From: Gelatoporia subvermispora B
Lineage: Eukaryota > Basidiomycota > Agaricomycetes > Polyporales > Gelatoporiaceae
Direction: 5' to 3'
NCBI GenBank assembly: GCA_000320605.2
Contig: KB445804.1
Coordinates: 550,895 to 614,894 of the forward strand
DNA: 64,000 nucleotides
Within the stretch, counting starts at the first letter, position 1, and each line of letters begins with the position of its first letter. The notes below the pieces were generated by a model. It was not told the DNA's origin, ran no database searches, and was given only the letters and a program-made list of their open reading frames with translations. A program made the translations under genes and the position numbers. Positions 12,458-24,127 of the stretch are shown one piece after another.

Positions 12458-15400
12458 TCACTCCGTCAACTCCCTCAGCCGCAACCCAACATTTGTCGCC
12501 AAAGCGCTAATCAGGAATACTGACAAAACCGTGGGGCCATATTTATCATAATACATTCCTTCTGCACGCCGCCTGCGCAATTGCAGCGCACGGTATACGA
12601 AGATGACGGCAGAATACGCGATTGCGACGAGCGCAGCGAGGGTAAAGAGCCACGCACTTATGAGACCTGTGCTGTCATCTGGGGGAATAAAGTTGAGCAG
12701 GGTTGTTGCAATAGTACCGATATAGATTGCGAAGTGAAGCCATTTCTGTCCATTGCGATCAGCTGCGTATCTTACGAGATCAAGTCATGAAACTCACGAG
12801 GAACGTCCGCTCGGCCGCAAAGTACACCTTTGGCTCGATACGCACAGGAACCGCGATGCGCTTGCCCGCGGGTGCTCTCCAGTTACGCTCCAACAACCGT
12901 GCATCCTCTACCGCGCGCGCCGACGGGCCAGCCTCCTCTTCCTCTTCCTCATCTTCATCGACTGCAGTATCGGTACTCGCATGATCTCTGCGTCGCTCCG
13001 CATCCTCGCGCAGTCTGTCCCGTAACGTCTCGTCGAAGGCCGAAGAGGGCGCGAGTGGGTCAATAGACAGCGCACGACCCTGCGAGGGCGCACCGTCTGC
13101 GACAGCCGCGGCGACGGATTTCATGCGTTTCTTCAGCAGAGGTGTCTGTTCGTGTGAGCCCTCGCCCTCTTCCGCCTCACCCTCGCCTTCAGCCTGTGCC
13201 CCTTGCATCCGCCGCTCCTTGAGTGCATTCTCGCGGAAGGCGATCGCGGCGTTGACCTCGTCGCCCGACAAACCAGTGCGCTTAAGCTCATCTTTGGCTG
13301 TGAAAGATGATATGTGAGGATCATCGTGTCTGTGAGGCAAAGAACAACCTTACCAGGGGCCATATCCATGTCTTCGTCATCTTCGCCTTCTGAGACAGGT
13401 TCAGCGTACGGCACAGGTGGATGTTCCGGCGTGGTGACACCAGACGATCCTTGCCGGTCAGACGTGCCCTTGGACGAGGAGTGTAATGGCCGCTCAATCA
13501 TCAGTGCACCAGTATCCGGCTTCAGAATATCTGTGTCCACTGAAGAACGGTGCACCAGGTCAGCTTGTTATTGTATGTTAAGTTCTGATGCATACTTTGT
13601 GGTAGCCAGAAAGGCACAAGATCCACGCGGTTGGGAAGAAGTGTGGCGCAGCCGTGAATGAATTTACTGGACAATATCGATCAGACGACTTCAATCACTC
13701 GTCGCGAATTATCGCACCTGAACTATAGCGGCGCGGATAAGCATTAAAGCTCGGAAGAGGTCACGAGTGTGTGAACGTACCTTCGGAACTGCTTCCACGA
13801 GATGTGACGACACAAGATCAGTGACCCACTGTGGGGGCTCCTGACCAAACTGTGTCTGCAATTTGACTTCCAATACACCGTACCTAGTGATCATATAAAC
13901 AGCATGTCGAAACGGAAATTATTGAATATACCAACTTGAACAGCTCTTTATCTTCAGGGGGCAACTGCTCAAACGGATGGTCGATACCGATATCCATGCG
14001 CCGCCAGTTGTCGCCAGCCCGGATGCGCCCATCCCAGTTGTCCTCGCGGACCATTGTCAATTCCGTGTCAAGCGATATACGCACACGGGCATCGCCCGGC
14101 AGCTGAAACGCTGTCCGGTTGTAGAAAGTCCGCATCACTAAGAACGATGGTCAATTACAAAATAGTGCACGAAAACAGGTCAAAGAACACCCTAACCTGG
14201 CACTAGTTTCTTTGTCAGGACAGAGTATTGTACTTCGTTGGCGAGCTGGGTCATCGAATCGACCTCCTGCTGGGATTTCTTTCCTTTGGCAACAAGCTCC
14301 TGGAATTCCGCATCCATGGTATATTCGCCGCGCAAGAACGCATTCACGAGATGTTCCTTGATGGGGAAACGTGCCTTGACAGACTTTTCGCCTGTCCAAT
14401 CTTCACGATGGGTCTTGCGCTCCACGAAGATCTGCGAAGGGCAAGTATAGTGCCATTATTATCTTAGACAGGGGTGACTCGGGCCGATTCCGACGCACTG
14501 TTTTAGTATTCATATCACCATACCACCGCAGACGAACTGCTTCCGCTCCCTCAGTCTTTTCTAGGCGACCGAGATACAGCTCAAGATCCTCGTTGTCAAA
14601 ATAGATGGATGAGATGGCTTCCCTCCACGTCAGGTAAATCACCAAACACACAGACATAGGGCTCACCCGCATCCTTCGGCTCGAACTCTTTCTCAGAGTT
14701 GAATACTGGCAAGGGCATGTTCTTAAGTACACCATATCGCACAAAGCGCTCATAAATACTTACCAAGTACAGGTAGGTGTCTGAGGATCGCCAATTTGAG
14801 GTGAACAAGATTATCTGGGTGGACCTGGGAGCCGCGGCATGTCGGAACGGAGCCGGCGCAGCAGATACAGCCGGACATACCCAATATTTCGTGGTCTGCC
14901 GAACGAATGCACTCTGGTTTCCGCCAGCACTTGCGTCTCCTTGCACGGGGTGCCCACGAGTACGCACTAGGTCATACAGCTTCGACAGCTTGACGATAAT
15001 GCCATCCCAATTATACTTGTAGAACGGTCGTTTTTCTAGATACTCTTGTGTGAACCACGACTTCAGCGAGCGGCCAGTTTGTTTCTATATGCGGGATGAT
15101 CAACACCAAATAAACTCCCACGACAAAGTTACGGAAGTTCACGTACGTCATGTTTCTGTGGATCCGGGAATTTCGTGTCGTGTGACCGTTAGGTGCGCGA
15201 TAACGGGCGAGCAACGGGCAAAGGGGTTACGGACCTTCAGTATTTTCATGAACCCAGTGATGTTGAGCTTGGTATATAGGGCGAGATCGTGAACATCCGC
15301 GACAAGGGTTGCGACCTCTTCTTCGAGAGCGATAAATTGGTCCTCGAGGGCATCCACGGACATGTCATCGGCGCCTTCGTCGTCGGTATCATCGTCTGAG

Positions 15401-15923
15401 CCGGCATCTTGTGTGACGATATCCCTGCGTTGTTGTGCCTCTGCGTCAGTAGATGCATGGCTGCCCTCTGCCTGGTGGCCATTCAGGTATTCCGAGGTGA
15501 CAAGACGCTTGACGGCCTTCTCAGCCTCTTTGATACGTGTGGATAGTTCACTAGTCTGCGTGTATGCGCATATATGTCATTTGAACGAGCCTGGTGTAGG
15601 GGGTACATACCTTGGACTTTTGGAAGTCGTGGACCTTGTCCAGCTCCCTCTCCAGCATGCGGGTGAACTCCCGCTCGTCGGCATCGTTCCAAGTATGCGA
15701 TGTCGTACGCGCCTAGAGTATGCAGACGTCATGAGCACTCTGGACTGGCGACAATCACGACCGAGCGTCATACCGACCTTTAATTCGCGCTTGAGTAGAT
15801 TGTAGTCGATGTAGAACGGCCTCCATTCGCTGTACAAGTCGTTCTGCGACAGTAGTGCATAATTCAACGTCAGCTCATATCAGACATCTGTGTACTTACC
15901 GTGATCTTCCTACCGAATTTCAT
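12458..15923 (-). CDS. VTC4: Vacuolar transporter chaperone 4 (polyphosphate polymerase)
   Basis: Seventeen exons join in frame to 844 residues: 15900-15923, 15778-15843, 15611-15712, 15235-15555, 15147-15155, 14881-15084, 14764-14824, 14667-14705, 14499-14617, 14197-14431, 13936-14137, 13781-13883, 13718-13722, 13596-13666, 13354-13539, 12798-13297, 12458-12745. The N-terminal SPX domain ([28 protein letters not shown]) senses inositol pyrophosphates. The central VTC tunnel domain has [35 protein letters not shown] and KFSKFIHG, which carry the basic and Glu residues of the active site. A disordered acidic linker leads to a C-terminal DUF202-type membrane part with three hydrophobic segments. 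VTC4 makes polyphosphate from ATP at the vacuolar membrane. Exon 5 (9 nt, KHD) and exon 13 (5 nt) are microexons. Confidence 0.95.
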
Positions 15924-16189
15924 GGCTGATGCGGACAGAGGGAAAGAATGACGAGGAAGAAGCTCCCACTCTAGCGCACCCAAGGTGGATGCACTACATA
16001 CGTCGCGGGCACGTGATTCACGCACGTTCGTCGGCTCGCCAAGGCCAGCCGGCAAGCCCCGGATGGCCGCCACACGCCAGGCGCGCTTGGTGTGCCGCGG
16101 GCGGTCGGTCCGCGGCAGGCCGCAAGTCGCCCACCTGTCTGCGAGTCAGGGTGCGTCGCGGGCTTGAGCTTGCCGTTCGCCACAGTTAT
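15924..16189. promoter_or_regulatory. Shared divergent promoter of VTC4 and GTR2 with CACGTG site
   Basis: 266 bp separate the two divergent start codons. A palindromic CACGTG lies at 16010-16015 in the context GGGCACGTGATT. In yeast, VTC4 is a phosphate-regulon gene controlled by the bHLH factor Pho4, which binds CACGTG; whether the same holds here is inference. Confidence 0.5.
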
Positions 16190-18139
16190 ATGGCTCGCAT
16201 GCCTTCCCAGTCCTCTTCTTCCATTCCGGTCTACACCAATGGGCACGCCAACGGCAAGACGGACGTTGAGCGCACGAAAATCCTACTCCTCGGTCTCCGG
16301 AGGTGCGCGTCGCGTTGGTTGCTATCGCGGAATGGAGTGCTGACGGCGGGGTGCAGGAGCGGAAAGACGTCAATACAGCAGGTCCTGTTTCATGACCTCG
16401 ACCCAAAGCAGGCGTTCTACCTCGAACGCACGGCTCGCGTATTGAAGAACCCCTATGAGTGCGTACCGTCTCCCGTATGTGGTTTCGGAAAGCGTCCGGT
16501 GTTATCTATGACTACTTCCGTTGCAATTGGTTGTATGGCATTAACGCCGCAGCTTGCGAAGCAGAGGTGTAGCGGATGCGCACATATTATACATAGCCAG
16601 CAACATGGTTGTTAAGAGAAACACCTCCGGAAGGGTGGAGGGATTGGGTGGTGTAGCCCTCACCCACGAGGACGGTGGTCGCTGCTCAATCACGTTCCGC
16701 AGCGTAGCGCGTGTGCGCTAGGGCCTCATATGGCGTTCATACATCTTAATAGCGCACTGGCGTTGTGAGAAGTATACAGAACGATATTAATCGTGGTCCC
16801 ACGACACCGGCCCTTGTATCCCCAACACCTTCCATTCGACGCTGACCAATGTCCTCATTTGTACCAGCACAGTCATCCCGCTCGAGATATGGGATTGTCC
16901 CGGCGATATCGCACTTGAAACACTAAAAGCCGAGACACCATTGTCCCAGTTTGCTGCGCTCATCTTCGTAGTCGATATCCAGGTGCGTCCGGCCGTCAGA
17001 AGCTCGTGGTCATGTTCTGACAGAGGACAACCGCCATCTTGTCAATAGGATCTATATCAGCCAACCATCACAAAAATGGTTGAGACAATCGTATCGTTAT
17101 ACCAAGAAAACCCGGATATCGACCTCGAGGTCTTCGTGCACAAGTCTGACGTGTTGTCCGAAGAGTATAAGATTGGTTTGTGTACATCCGGTGTAGGATA
17201 CCGTCCCCTGCTGATATGACTACCAGAGAACTTCCGACATCTACAACAGCGCGTAATGGATGAATTGATGTACATTGGGAATGAGTACGAACAATTGCCC
17301 ATCAACTTCCAGTTAACATCAATATACGACCACTCGCTGCATGATGCATTCTCCCGTGTCATGCACAAACTCATCGATTGTCTACCGTATTTGGAAGACT
17401 TACTAAATGTGTTCTGTTCAGTGAGTACCATGGCTCCCCCGCTACGCTATTACTACTGACCACAGGCCCTTCATAGAACTCACAGTCGTCAAAAGCATTC
17501 CTCTTTGACATCAACTCACGACTCTATGTAGCAACGGATGCATCACCTGTCGACCCACCGACACATAACTTATGCAACGACTATCTCCAAATGCTTAATG
17601 CTTTCGGGCCTTTGTATAAGTAAGCTATCACATCGCTGTCATGAGGCATCTCGAAACTCACGGCATTAATTAGATCAATCACCGCAAGTCCCGCACGATA
17701 TCAGATACCCTCATCGCCGCCTCTCACGAACTCTCTCACACCCGACTCATCCTCAAAGAACTCACCACCACAATCCCTTCATTCTCACCCAGCATCTCCG
17801 TCTGCGCCTCGCGCAGCGCTCCCGTCAGTGACACCTGCCCCATCACGATCACGCACAACTTCCCTACCGGGCTCGACTGGGTCCAGGCCACTTAGTACAA
17901 AACCTTTGTTCTACCCTAGCGCATCGACCTCGCTCGCGTCATCGACAGCGGGTGCTGGCGCGGGCACAACGCTCACGTACCATCTCATCACACCGCACCT
18001 CGCGCTGCTCGCTCTGATCCCGACGACGGTCTTCGAGGCGCGCCGGGGCCTCGTGGAGTACAATGTGGTGTTCTTCCGCGAGGGCGTGCAGGAGATATGC
18101 CAAGTCGAGGAGGAGGCGCGCAGGGTCGTGCAGACGTGA
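16190..18139 (+). CDS. GTR2: Rag-type GTPase GTR2 (RagC/D homologue)
   Basis: Exons 16190-16302, 16357-16458, 16868-16982, 17049-17175, 17227-17420, 17477-17619 and 17674-18139 join in frame to 419 residues. The G1 region is LLLGLRRSGKTS, followed by LDPKQAFYLERTARV and the G3 segment VIPLEIWDCPGD, characteristic of the RagC/D branch. The G4 region has FVHKSD. The C-terminal roadblock-like half runs from AFLFDINSRLYVATDASPVD to YNVVFFREGVQEICQ, interrupted by a Ser/Pro-rich insertion of about 90 residues. With Gtr1 it forms the GTPase pair that relays amino-acid state to TORC1 at the vacuole. Intron 2 is 409 nt, much longer than the others. It is divergent from VTC4. Confidence 0.93.
16459..16867 (+). 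other. Exceptionally long intron of GTR2
   Basis: This 409-nt intron is about seven times the usual length here. Its ends are conventional (GTGCGT ... TACCAG) and the exons it joins are adjacent in the family, so no missing exon is needed. It contains GC-rich palindromic segments, such as GGGTG-N10-CACCC near 16650-16670, that could fold. No complete snoRNA or tRNA signature was found. Confidence 0.4.
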
Positions 18140-19013
18140 AGTTGGCCCGCGGCCCCGCGAGCCGTGAGCTTCAGATATGGATGGGACTACTGAACATGTG
18201 TATTGTACACGGCCTGACTATTTTCCGATATTAATTCCCTCATTCAATAGTAGCACTGCCTCGAAGGAGGTATGAAACAAGCATGGTCGACTTGAAGAGC
18301 TAACCTCACTACGATGCTCCTGTCGCTCCGACTCTTCGGAGAGATCATTACGAGCTGTGACGGTGGCAGATTGCACCTCTTCCGTGACTGCAGGTTCGAG
18401 CAGCTACGAGAATCTACGGGACCTGACCGGGACCTGAGAGTTCCCTGATTCATGAAATTGAGTTGTCGAGGAGACGGCTTCACCTTCACCTCACCTGATT
18501 CATGGCACGCAAGGTTAGGTCAATCCTGGGAACTTTTACTTATAGGCGCTTATGCCCAGGGGGCTCCAAGCTTGACGTTGAACGGATTTTGGACAGTCTA
18601 GAATTGACACAGTATCCGCATCGCCACCTGGTCATACATCAGATTGCTCCATGTTATGTCCCGGCTTTGCGGTGGCAAGTGAACTGCGGTCGCCGATTTT
18701 TGACGGCGGGCAAATTAGTGGCTGATCTGGTCGGGTTACCTGCCATAAAAGGAACGATCGGAGCCAGATATGGGGTCCGGGGTTGGACGTTGTTCGGCGA
18801 CTATTTGCAGCATGGAGGAGGCACATCAGCCGCGTGTCTTCCACTTCGTCTCCAGCATGTCTTCCGCGAGCAAACCGCCTCGACATGTCGCGACGTGCAA
18901 CAGAAGTCTAGCGGAATGTATGCAGCACGCGATCCGTGCTCGCGGCCCCTCTCATATGCCTGGGTTGCCTCCCCTCTACGTTTCCCCGTCCCATTCTCCC
19001 CACCTCTCTCGCC
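18140..19013. other. Intergenic region between GTR2 and the PRXL2-like gene
   Basis: About 870 bp with no supported gene. A 200-codon open frame (18502-19104) overlaps the next gene's start, has no domain or splice support and is judged accidental. The last 100 bp before 19014 are pyrimidine-rich, as expected of a basidiomycete core promoter. Confidence 0.4.
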
Positions 19014-22000
19014 ATGTCTAGGGTCAAGAGGAAACCAGCGCCAGAGTTTCCGTACTCGTCAAAGTATCCCGCTCCAGACTTTGCGGATCCTTTCGCGCCG
19101 TTGAAGGTCCTCCGCGAGCGCGCGCACTCATCCCACGCTCTCCTTGCAACTCCCGGTAATAGGCATGGTGGGGACGCTGAATTGTATGTGCACGACAACC
19201 TGAAGAGGCGGATCTCACACTGACATCACTTCCAGGAGGACTACTGGCTGGGAGGCTACGCCCCCGAAACGTCCATGGCATGGTCTAGCGGCCGGCTACC
19301 TGTCCGACAATTCGAAGCCGATTAGACCCCCGCGGTCGAAAATTCGCCCGACAAGAGAGAGCAAAGTCTACTTCTCTGACTTCGAGTTGCCGGCCGTACC
19401 CTCGCAGCAGCACCAGACGGGGCATATGGAGAGTCATTACCACTACCGCAGACGCTCACGCTCCGTGTTTGTGACGCAGGAGGAATCCAGAGCACAATCT
19501 TCCGAGGGACCCTCCAGCTCCGAGGCTAACTACCATGTTGAGCAGGAGCAGGATACGAAAGCTTCCCCTCCCAGGCAATATACGTATGGCGACCGTCAGT
19601 CGCACGGTTACATGTACAACCAGCCCACCCCAGAGCGCAAGTCATTGCATGACTCCCCTGAACCTGAGACTCCCGCGTTGCCGCAGCATGATCGCTCTGT
19701 TCATTCCGCACCTACCCCGCCCATGACCCCGGACGACACGCTCAGCGCGAGCAGCATGAGCGCGCACGAGCGTTCCCGGTCGCGGTCCCCTCCTGCTGTT
19801 TTGCACGATCTTTCCTTACCGCCACGCGTGCCTCCAAAGGAGGACATGTCTCCCGAGATGGAGACGCCGTCGCACATCCGCAGCGCCGAGTTCCCTATAT
19901 TGCGCACGCCGTCTGGTCTACCCTCCCCGCTTTCCCTTCAGAAGCCCACTCCGCGCATCCCCGAGGCGGAAACAGAGTCAGAGCCAGAGGCTGGTGGCTC
20001 ACGTAGACGCAGCTTCATCGGACGCAACAGCAACAGCAAGCGCAGGCGCTCGCGCAAGCTCTCCGCGAATACAGCTGGCCTGCGTGCGCGGAAGTTGTCT
20101 GACCCTAGCCAGGTCCTGGTAACTTCAGTAGATGTGTCTTTCCCGCCGTCTACAGCGCAGGAGACCCTACACAGACGTGGAGGACGGCACGCAGCGACTG
20201 CAAGCGACTCCGAGACAGGGAGCAATTGGAGAACTAGTCGTCTTGGATTCCTCCCGAGGGCGAGGAAGAGCCTGAGCCACGTTAGCTTGGGTCTGACATC
20301 GTTTCCGAACGTTAGCATGGGCACGACTGTGGTTGCCCCGAGCGCGAATACGAGTATGGCGAGTGCGATCACGGTTGGTACTACGCATTCGGAATTCCCG
20401 GCCGCACCGCCGAGGTCTCTCAGACGCGTTCCCCCCGCCACGGAGCCCCAGTCCGTCGAGTTCACGCCTCGCGACGAGCCCTCTCATTCCCTCTCCGCCG
20501 ACCCCCACGTCTCGCGGCGTACCACGCGCTATGGAGCGCACACCGACGAGACCCAGGGCGTCTTCATCGAGCCCGAGTCTGACAATGAAGACGGCCGCGC
20601 CTACAACGCATATACCGACTCCGAGTTCGAGCACGCCGACAACACGCCCAACTCACACATCCCTGAGGTCTTCCGCGAACCCACACCCTCGCCTCCGCCG
20701 CCCCCCTCCCCGCCGCTCCCGCAGCCCCACACCCGACCGGCCGTTCCTGAGCTCGACACGCCCTTCATCGCCCCCGTCCCGCGCACAGTCACGCCCCCGC
20801 GGTTCTACGCGTCCGGCGCGCCCGGGCTACTCGCCCCACCGGACATTGCTCTCCGCAGTCAGCCGCCATTCGGCCTGCCCATCGAGCCCCCGCACATCGA
20901 CTCGGACTACCCCACACCACTCCCGGGACCCCCAGCCTCCGCAGTGTCGCCTGCGCTCCCCCCGCAGCCGTACGCCCGCGGACGGGAGCATCCCCCGCCC
21001 GTTCCCCCGGTGCGCGCGCAAAGCCCGCCTGTGGAGCGGCAGCGCCGGAGGGAGAGGGAGGCCGACAGGGAGCGCGAGTCTGAGCGAGAGCGCGAGCGCG
21101 AAAGGGAGAGAGAGCGTGAGCGAGAGATGGAGCGAGAGAGGGCCAGGGAGAAGGAGCGCGAACGCGAGAAGGCGCTTGAGCTGGAACGCGAGCGCGAGCG
21201 ACAGGCGGAGGCGGAACGGGAGCGCGAACGACACCACCAGGTGGAGGCCGAGCGGGAACGAGAGCGAGAACGTCAGCGCCAGGCAGAGATCGAACGGGAA
21301 CGCGACAGGCAAAGACAAGCGGAGGTCGAGCGGGAGCGCGAACGGCAAAGACGAACAGACATCGAGCGTGAACGTGAAAGGATACACCAGGAGAGAGCAT
21401 TGGAGATGGAGCGCGAACGGGAGCGTCAAGAACGCCAAGAAGCGGAGGAGCGCGAAAAGGAGCGCCACCGACAGGAACGAGAACTCGAGCGGGAAAGGCT
21501 CAGAGAGCTGGAACGCCAGGCAGCCAGAGAACGGGAGCGCCAGCTGGAACGCGAGAAACTCAGGGAGGCCGAGAGGGAACGCCGAATGGAGCGAGAAAGG
21601 CAGAAGGAGGCCGAAAGGGAGTCTGCATACCTCCCGGTCGCGCAACTTCGCCCGCAAGCTTCGCTGCATGGGCAAGTCCCTGCGGCGAATCAGGCACAGG
21701 CACCTCCGCCTCCTGTCCCCACACGTCCCGATTCGCGCCTGCAAACCTCCATCGACGAGAACTCGCTCAGCCGGATGCGCACAGGGCAAAGCTCGAGCAC
21801 CGTCCACAGTGCCTTGACGACCCAGACATACCCTCAGACGCATCCCCGCTCGCAGCCCGCTGCGCCACCCTATCGTCCGCACCCAACCCCGTCTACCTCG
21901 CGCATCCCGACGTACCGCCCGCAGTCTCCCGATCTACACGCCGGATTCCGACCTCAATCGCCTCCTACTCCGGTTCCCTCGAGAGCGAAGTCTCCGGTGC

Positions 22001-23791
22001 CTCAGCACCTCCGCGCACAGTCGCCCAATCCGGGTACTGTCTCCCGAGAACAGACTCCGCCTCCTGATGTTCCTTCTCGCACGCAGTCGCCACTGCCCAT
22101 GACCTACCGTGCCCCTTCACCTCCGATCAATCCGGCTAGAGCCCAGACGGTCCCCGTGGCGCGCCTCCACTCTCCAAATGCGGAGATACTCTACCGCGCA
22201 CAGACACCCACCGCGCCTCTCACCGTTCGCTCGCGCAGCCCACCCGGCCCTCAGCGACAGCGCCGCAGCCAGAGCACGCCGCTCGACGCGATTCCCCGCG
22301 CGGGCACGAGCCGGAGCGCGACCAGCAGCACGCGCTCGCCACTCCAGCCACGCCGACAAGAGCACGGCACGGCGCCCTCGACCCCCCTCCCACCGCACAG
22401 GTCCCCGTCGCCGTCGAACACGACGCAGTCACACTCGCACAGAGCCCGGACGGCGCATCCCAGTCGTGCAAATGACTCGCGTCGCGGCCGCGCTCGAGCC
22501 CACACGCGGAAGGAGCGCGCGGTGCCTGCTGTGCCGTTCGACGAGAATGCGATGCTTACGAGCGAACAGCTCATCCGTGCGGCAGGCATCGTTGTGGTTG
22601 CCCAGAGTGGTATCCGCGTGCAGTTCGGAGAGTTGTTCAGGGAGAGGAAGACCATTGTAATCTTCATCAGGCATTTCTGGTACGTTCACTTTTCGTCATT
22701 TAACCTATCGGTTCCTGATACTTGTTTCGACAGGTGCCCGCTTTGCCAGGATTACATGTATTCTCTGTCACGGACGATAGATTCCGAGGCTTTGAAACGC
22801 GCGGGCGTTGACCTTGTGATCATTGGAAACGGCTCTCCAGCTATGATCAAGTCTTACAGACGTATGTGTCCGCTCTCAATCATGCTGAATATGATGCTCA
22901 CAATCATGTCCAGAGATCTTCCGAACGCCATTTGCGCTATATACCGACCCAACGTTGCGCCTTCATACCGCCTTGGGTATGACTCTTCGTACCACTGACG
23001 CTGGACCTGAGTCGGAAAAGGGAGATTACATTCGACATGGCCTAATGGGCGGCATTGCCATGGTTGTGAAAAACGCGTTGAAGGTAGCTATGCCAGTCTG
23101 GGAGAAAGGTGGCGATATCACTCAGCTGGGTGGCGAATTTGTCCTGGGTCCAGGGTAAGTCGTCCAGATAATCTACACGCAGACGGCTACTGACTCTACC
23201 CTCAGGCTATCGTGCGCTTATGCCCACCGCATGGTCAACACCAGGGGTCATGCTCCTGTTTCATACCTTCTCGCGGCTGCGGGCGTATTTGATGGGGCCG
23301 ACGGAGCCTCGCGTTCGATGTTGTCTCATGATGATGAGGAAGCGTGGATGGATGAACGTCACCGGAGCCTCTCGCGGATGCGCCACAAGCGCGAGCGGCG
23401 CAGAGAAGGTCAGGATCCCTGGTGTGGAGACGAAGCATGCGATTTGGATTATCAACTCGACGAAAACGTCGGCGGCTGTTGGGGCTCGAAGGCAAGTTTA
23501 GCGAATGCAAGCTATGGCGCGCGCCACGTCGGCAGGGACGACGACACCCCGACGGAGAAACGCCGCAAGAGATTTCACGTGATGAACCCTGACTCAAGCC
23601 AAACGACTCCAGTAGAGCCACTCGGTTACGACGACAGTGCAGGTCCCCCTCCTGAGCCGGAACCGGACTGGGAAACACAGCACGACGACATGGTTTACCT
23701 TGATGAATTCGGACGCACACATGACGAATCATACAGGCTCACACACGAAATTATGGCATACTCGTTCGGGCAGGATGGGCGGGCATCATGA
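19014..23791 (+). CDS. Very large disordered protein with ER-rich helix and C-terminal PRXL2/AAED1-like peroxiredoxin domain
   Basis: Exons 19014-19183, 19236-22679, 22734-22861, 22914-23154 and 23206-23791 join to 1522 residues. Residues 1-650 are Ser/Pro/Arg-rich and probably disordered. About 657-853 is an almost uninterrupted Glu/Arg helix (repeats of the type RERERE), expected to form a single alpha helix or coiled coil. Then 300 residues of short repeats such as RAQSPxPxPxR. From about 1158 there is a thioredoxin-fold domain: LTSEQLIRAAGIVVV, GELFRERKTIVIFIRHF, then W1205-C-P-L-C with two cysteines (1206, 1209), VIIGNGSPAMIKSYR, TPFALYTDPTLRLH. This is the AhpC/TSA-2 (AAED1, PRXL2) type. 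The tail is charged. Redox activity is plausible from the CPLC motif; the role of the long N-terminal part is unknown. Confidence 0.85.
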
Positions 23792-24127
23792 CCTTCGTAG
23801 ATTTCTAATGTTCACGACGCCATTCCGCGTCTATTTGTCCGCTGGCGGTCCTTTCAAGTAAAATGTAAATTACAACTAGAGATATCTCTCACATGATGTT
23901 CAGGAATCAAACCTTCTACTATCACATTCACCATGGCTCTACTGTCTGACGTTGAAGTTTGACACAACCTGCAGGAACTCCTTGGACGCCACAAAGCTTG
24001 TCGCCGATCTTGATCTTGATAGGTTGCCAAATGCAGTCATGGCCACAGTGCGAACCGCCACCGACGTGACCTCCTGTTTCCCGTCTCCTGCAATCACTTG
24101 TGGTTCTTGACCTCCATAACAGTCAAA
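23792..24127. promoter_or_regulatory. Intergenic region upstream of the RAD51 paralogue
   Basis: 336 bp without a gene; presumed 3' UTR of the upstream gene and promoter of the downstream one. No specific motif recognised. Confidence 0.35.

Noticed and set aside
18502..19104. 200-codon frame upstream of the PRXL2-like gene
   Set aside because: Overlaps the next gene's start, has no recognisable content, and composition differs from the coding neighbours.
20333..21817. 494-codon plus-strand frame rich in Arg/Ser/Asn
   Set aside because: Shadow of the PRXL2-like gene in a shifted frame; the repeat-rich GC-biased coding region keeps other frames open.
20827..21882. 351-codon minus-strand frame rich in Leu/Phe/Ala that looks hydrophobic
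   Set aside because: Antisense mirror of the Glu/Arg helix codons (GAG/CGC become CTC/GCG); not a membrane protein gene.
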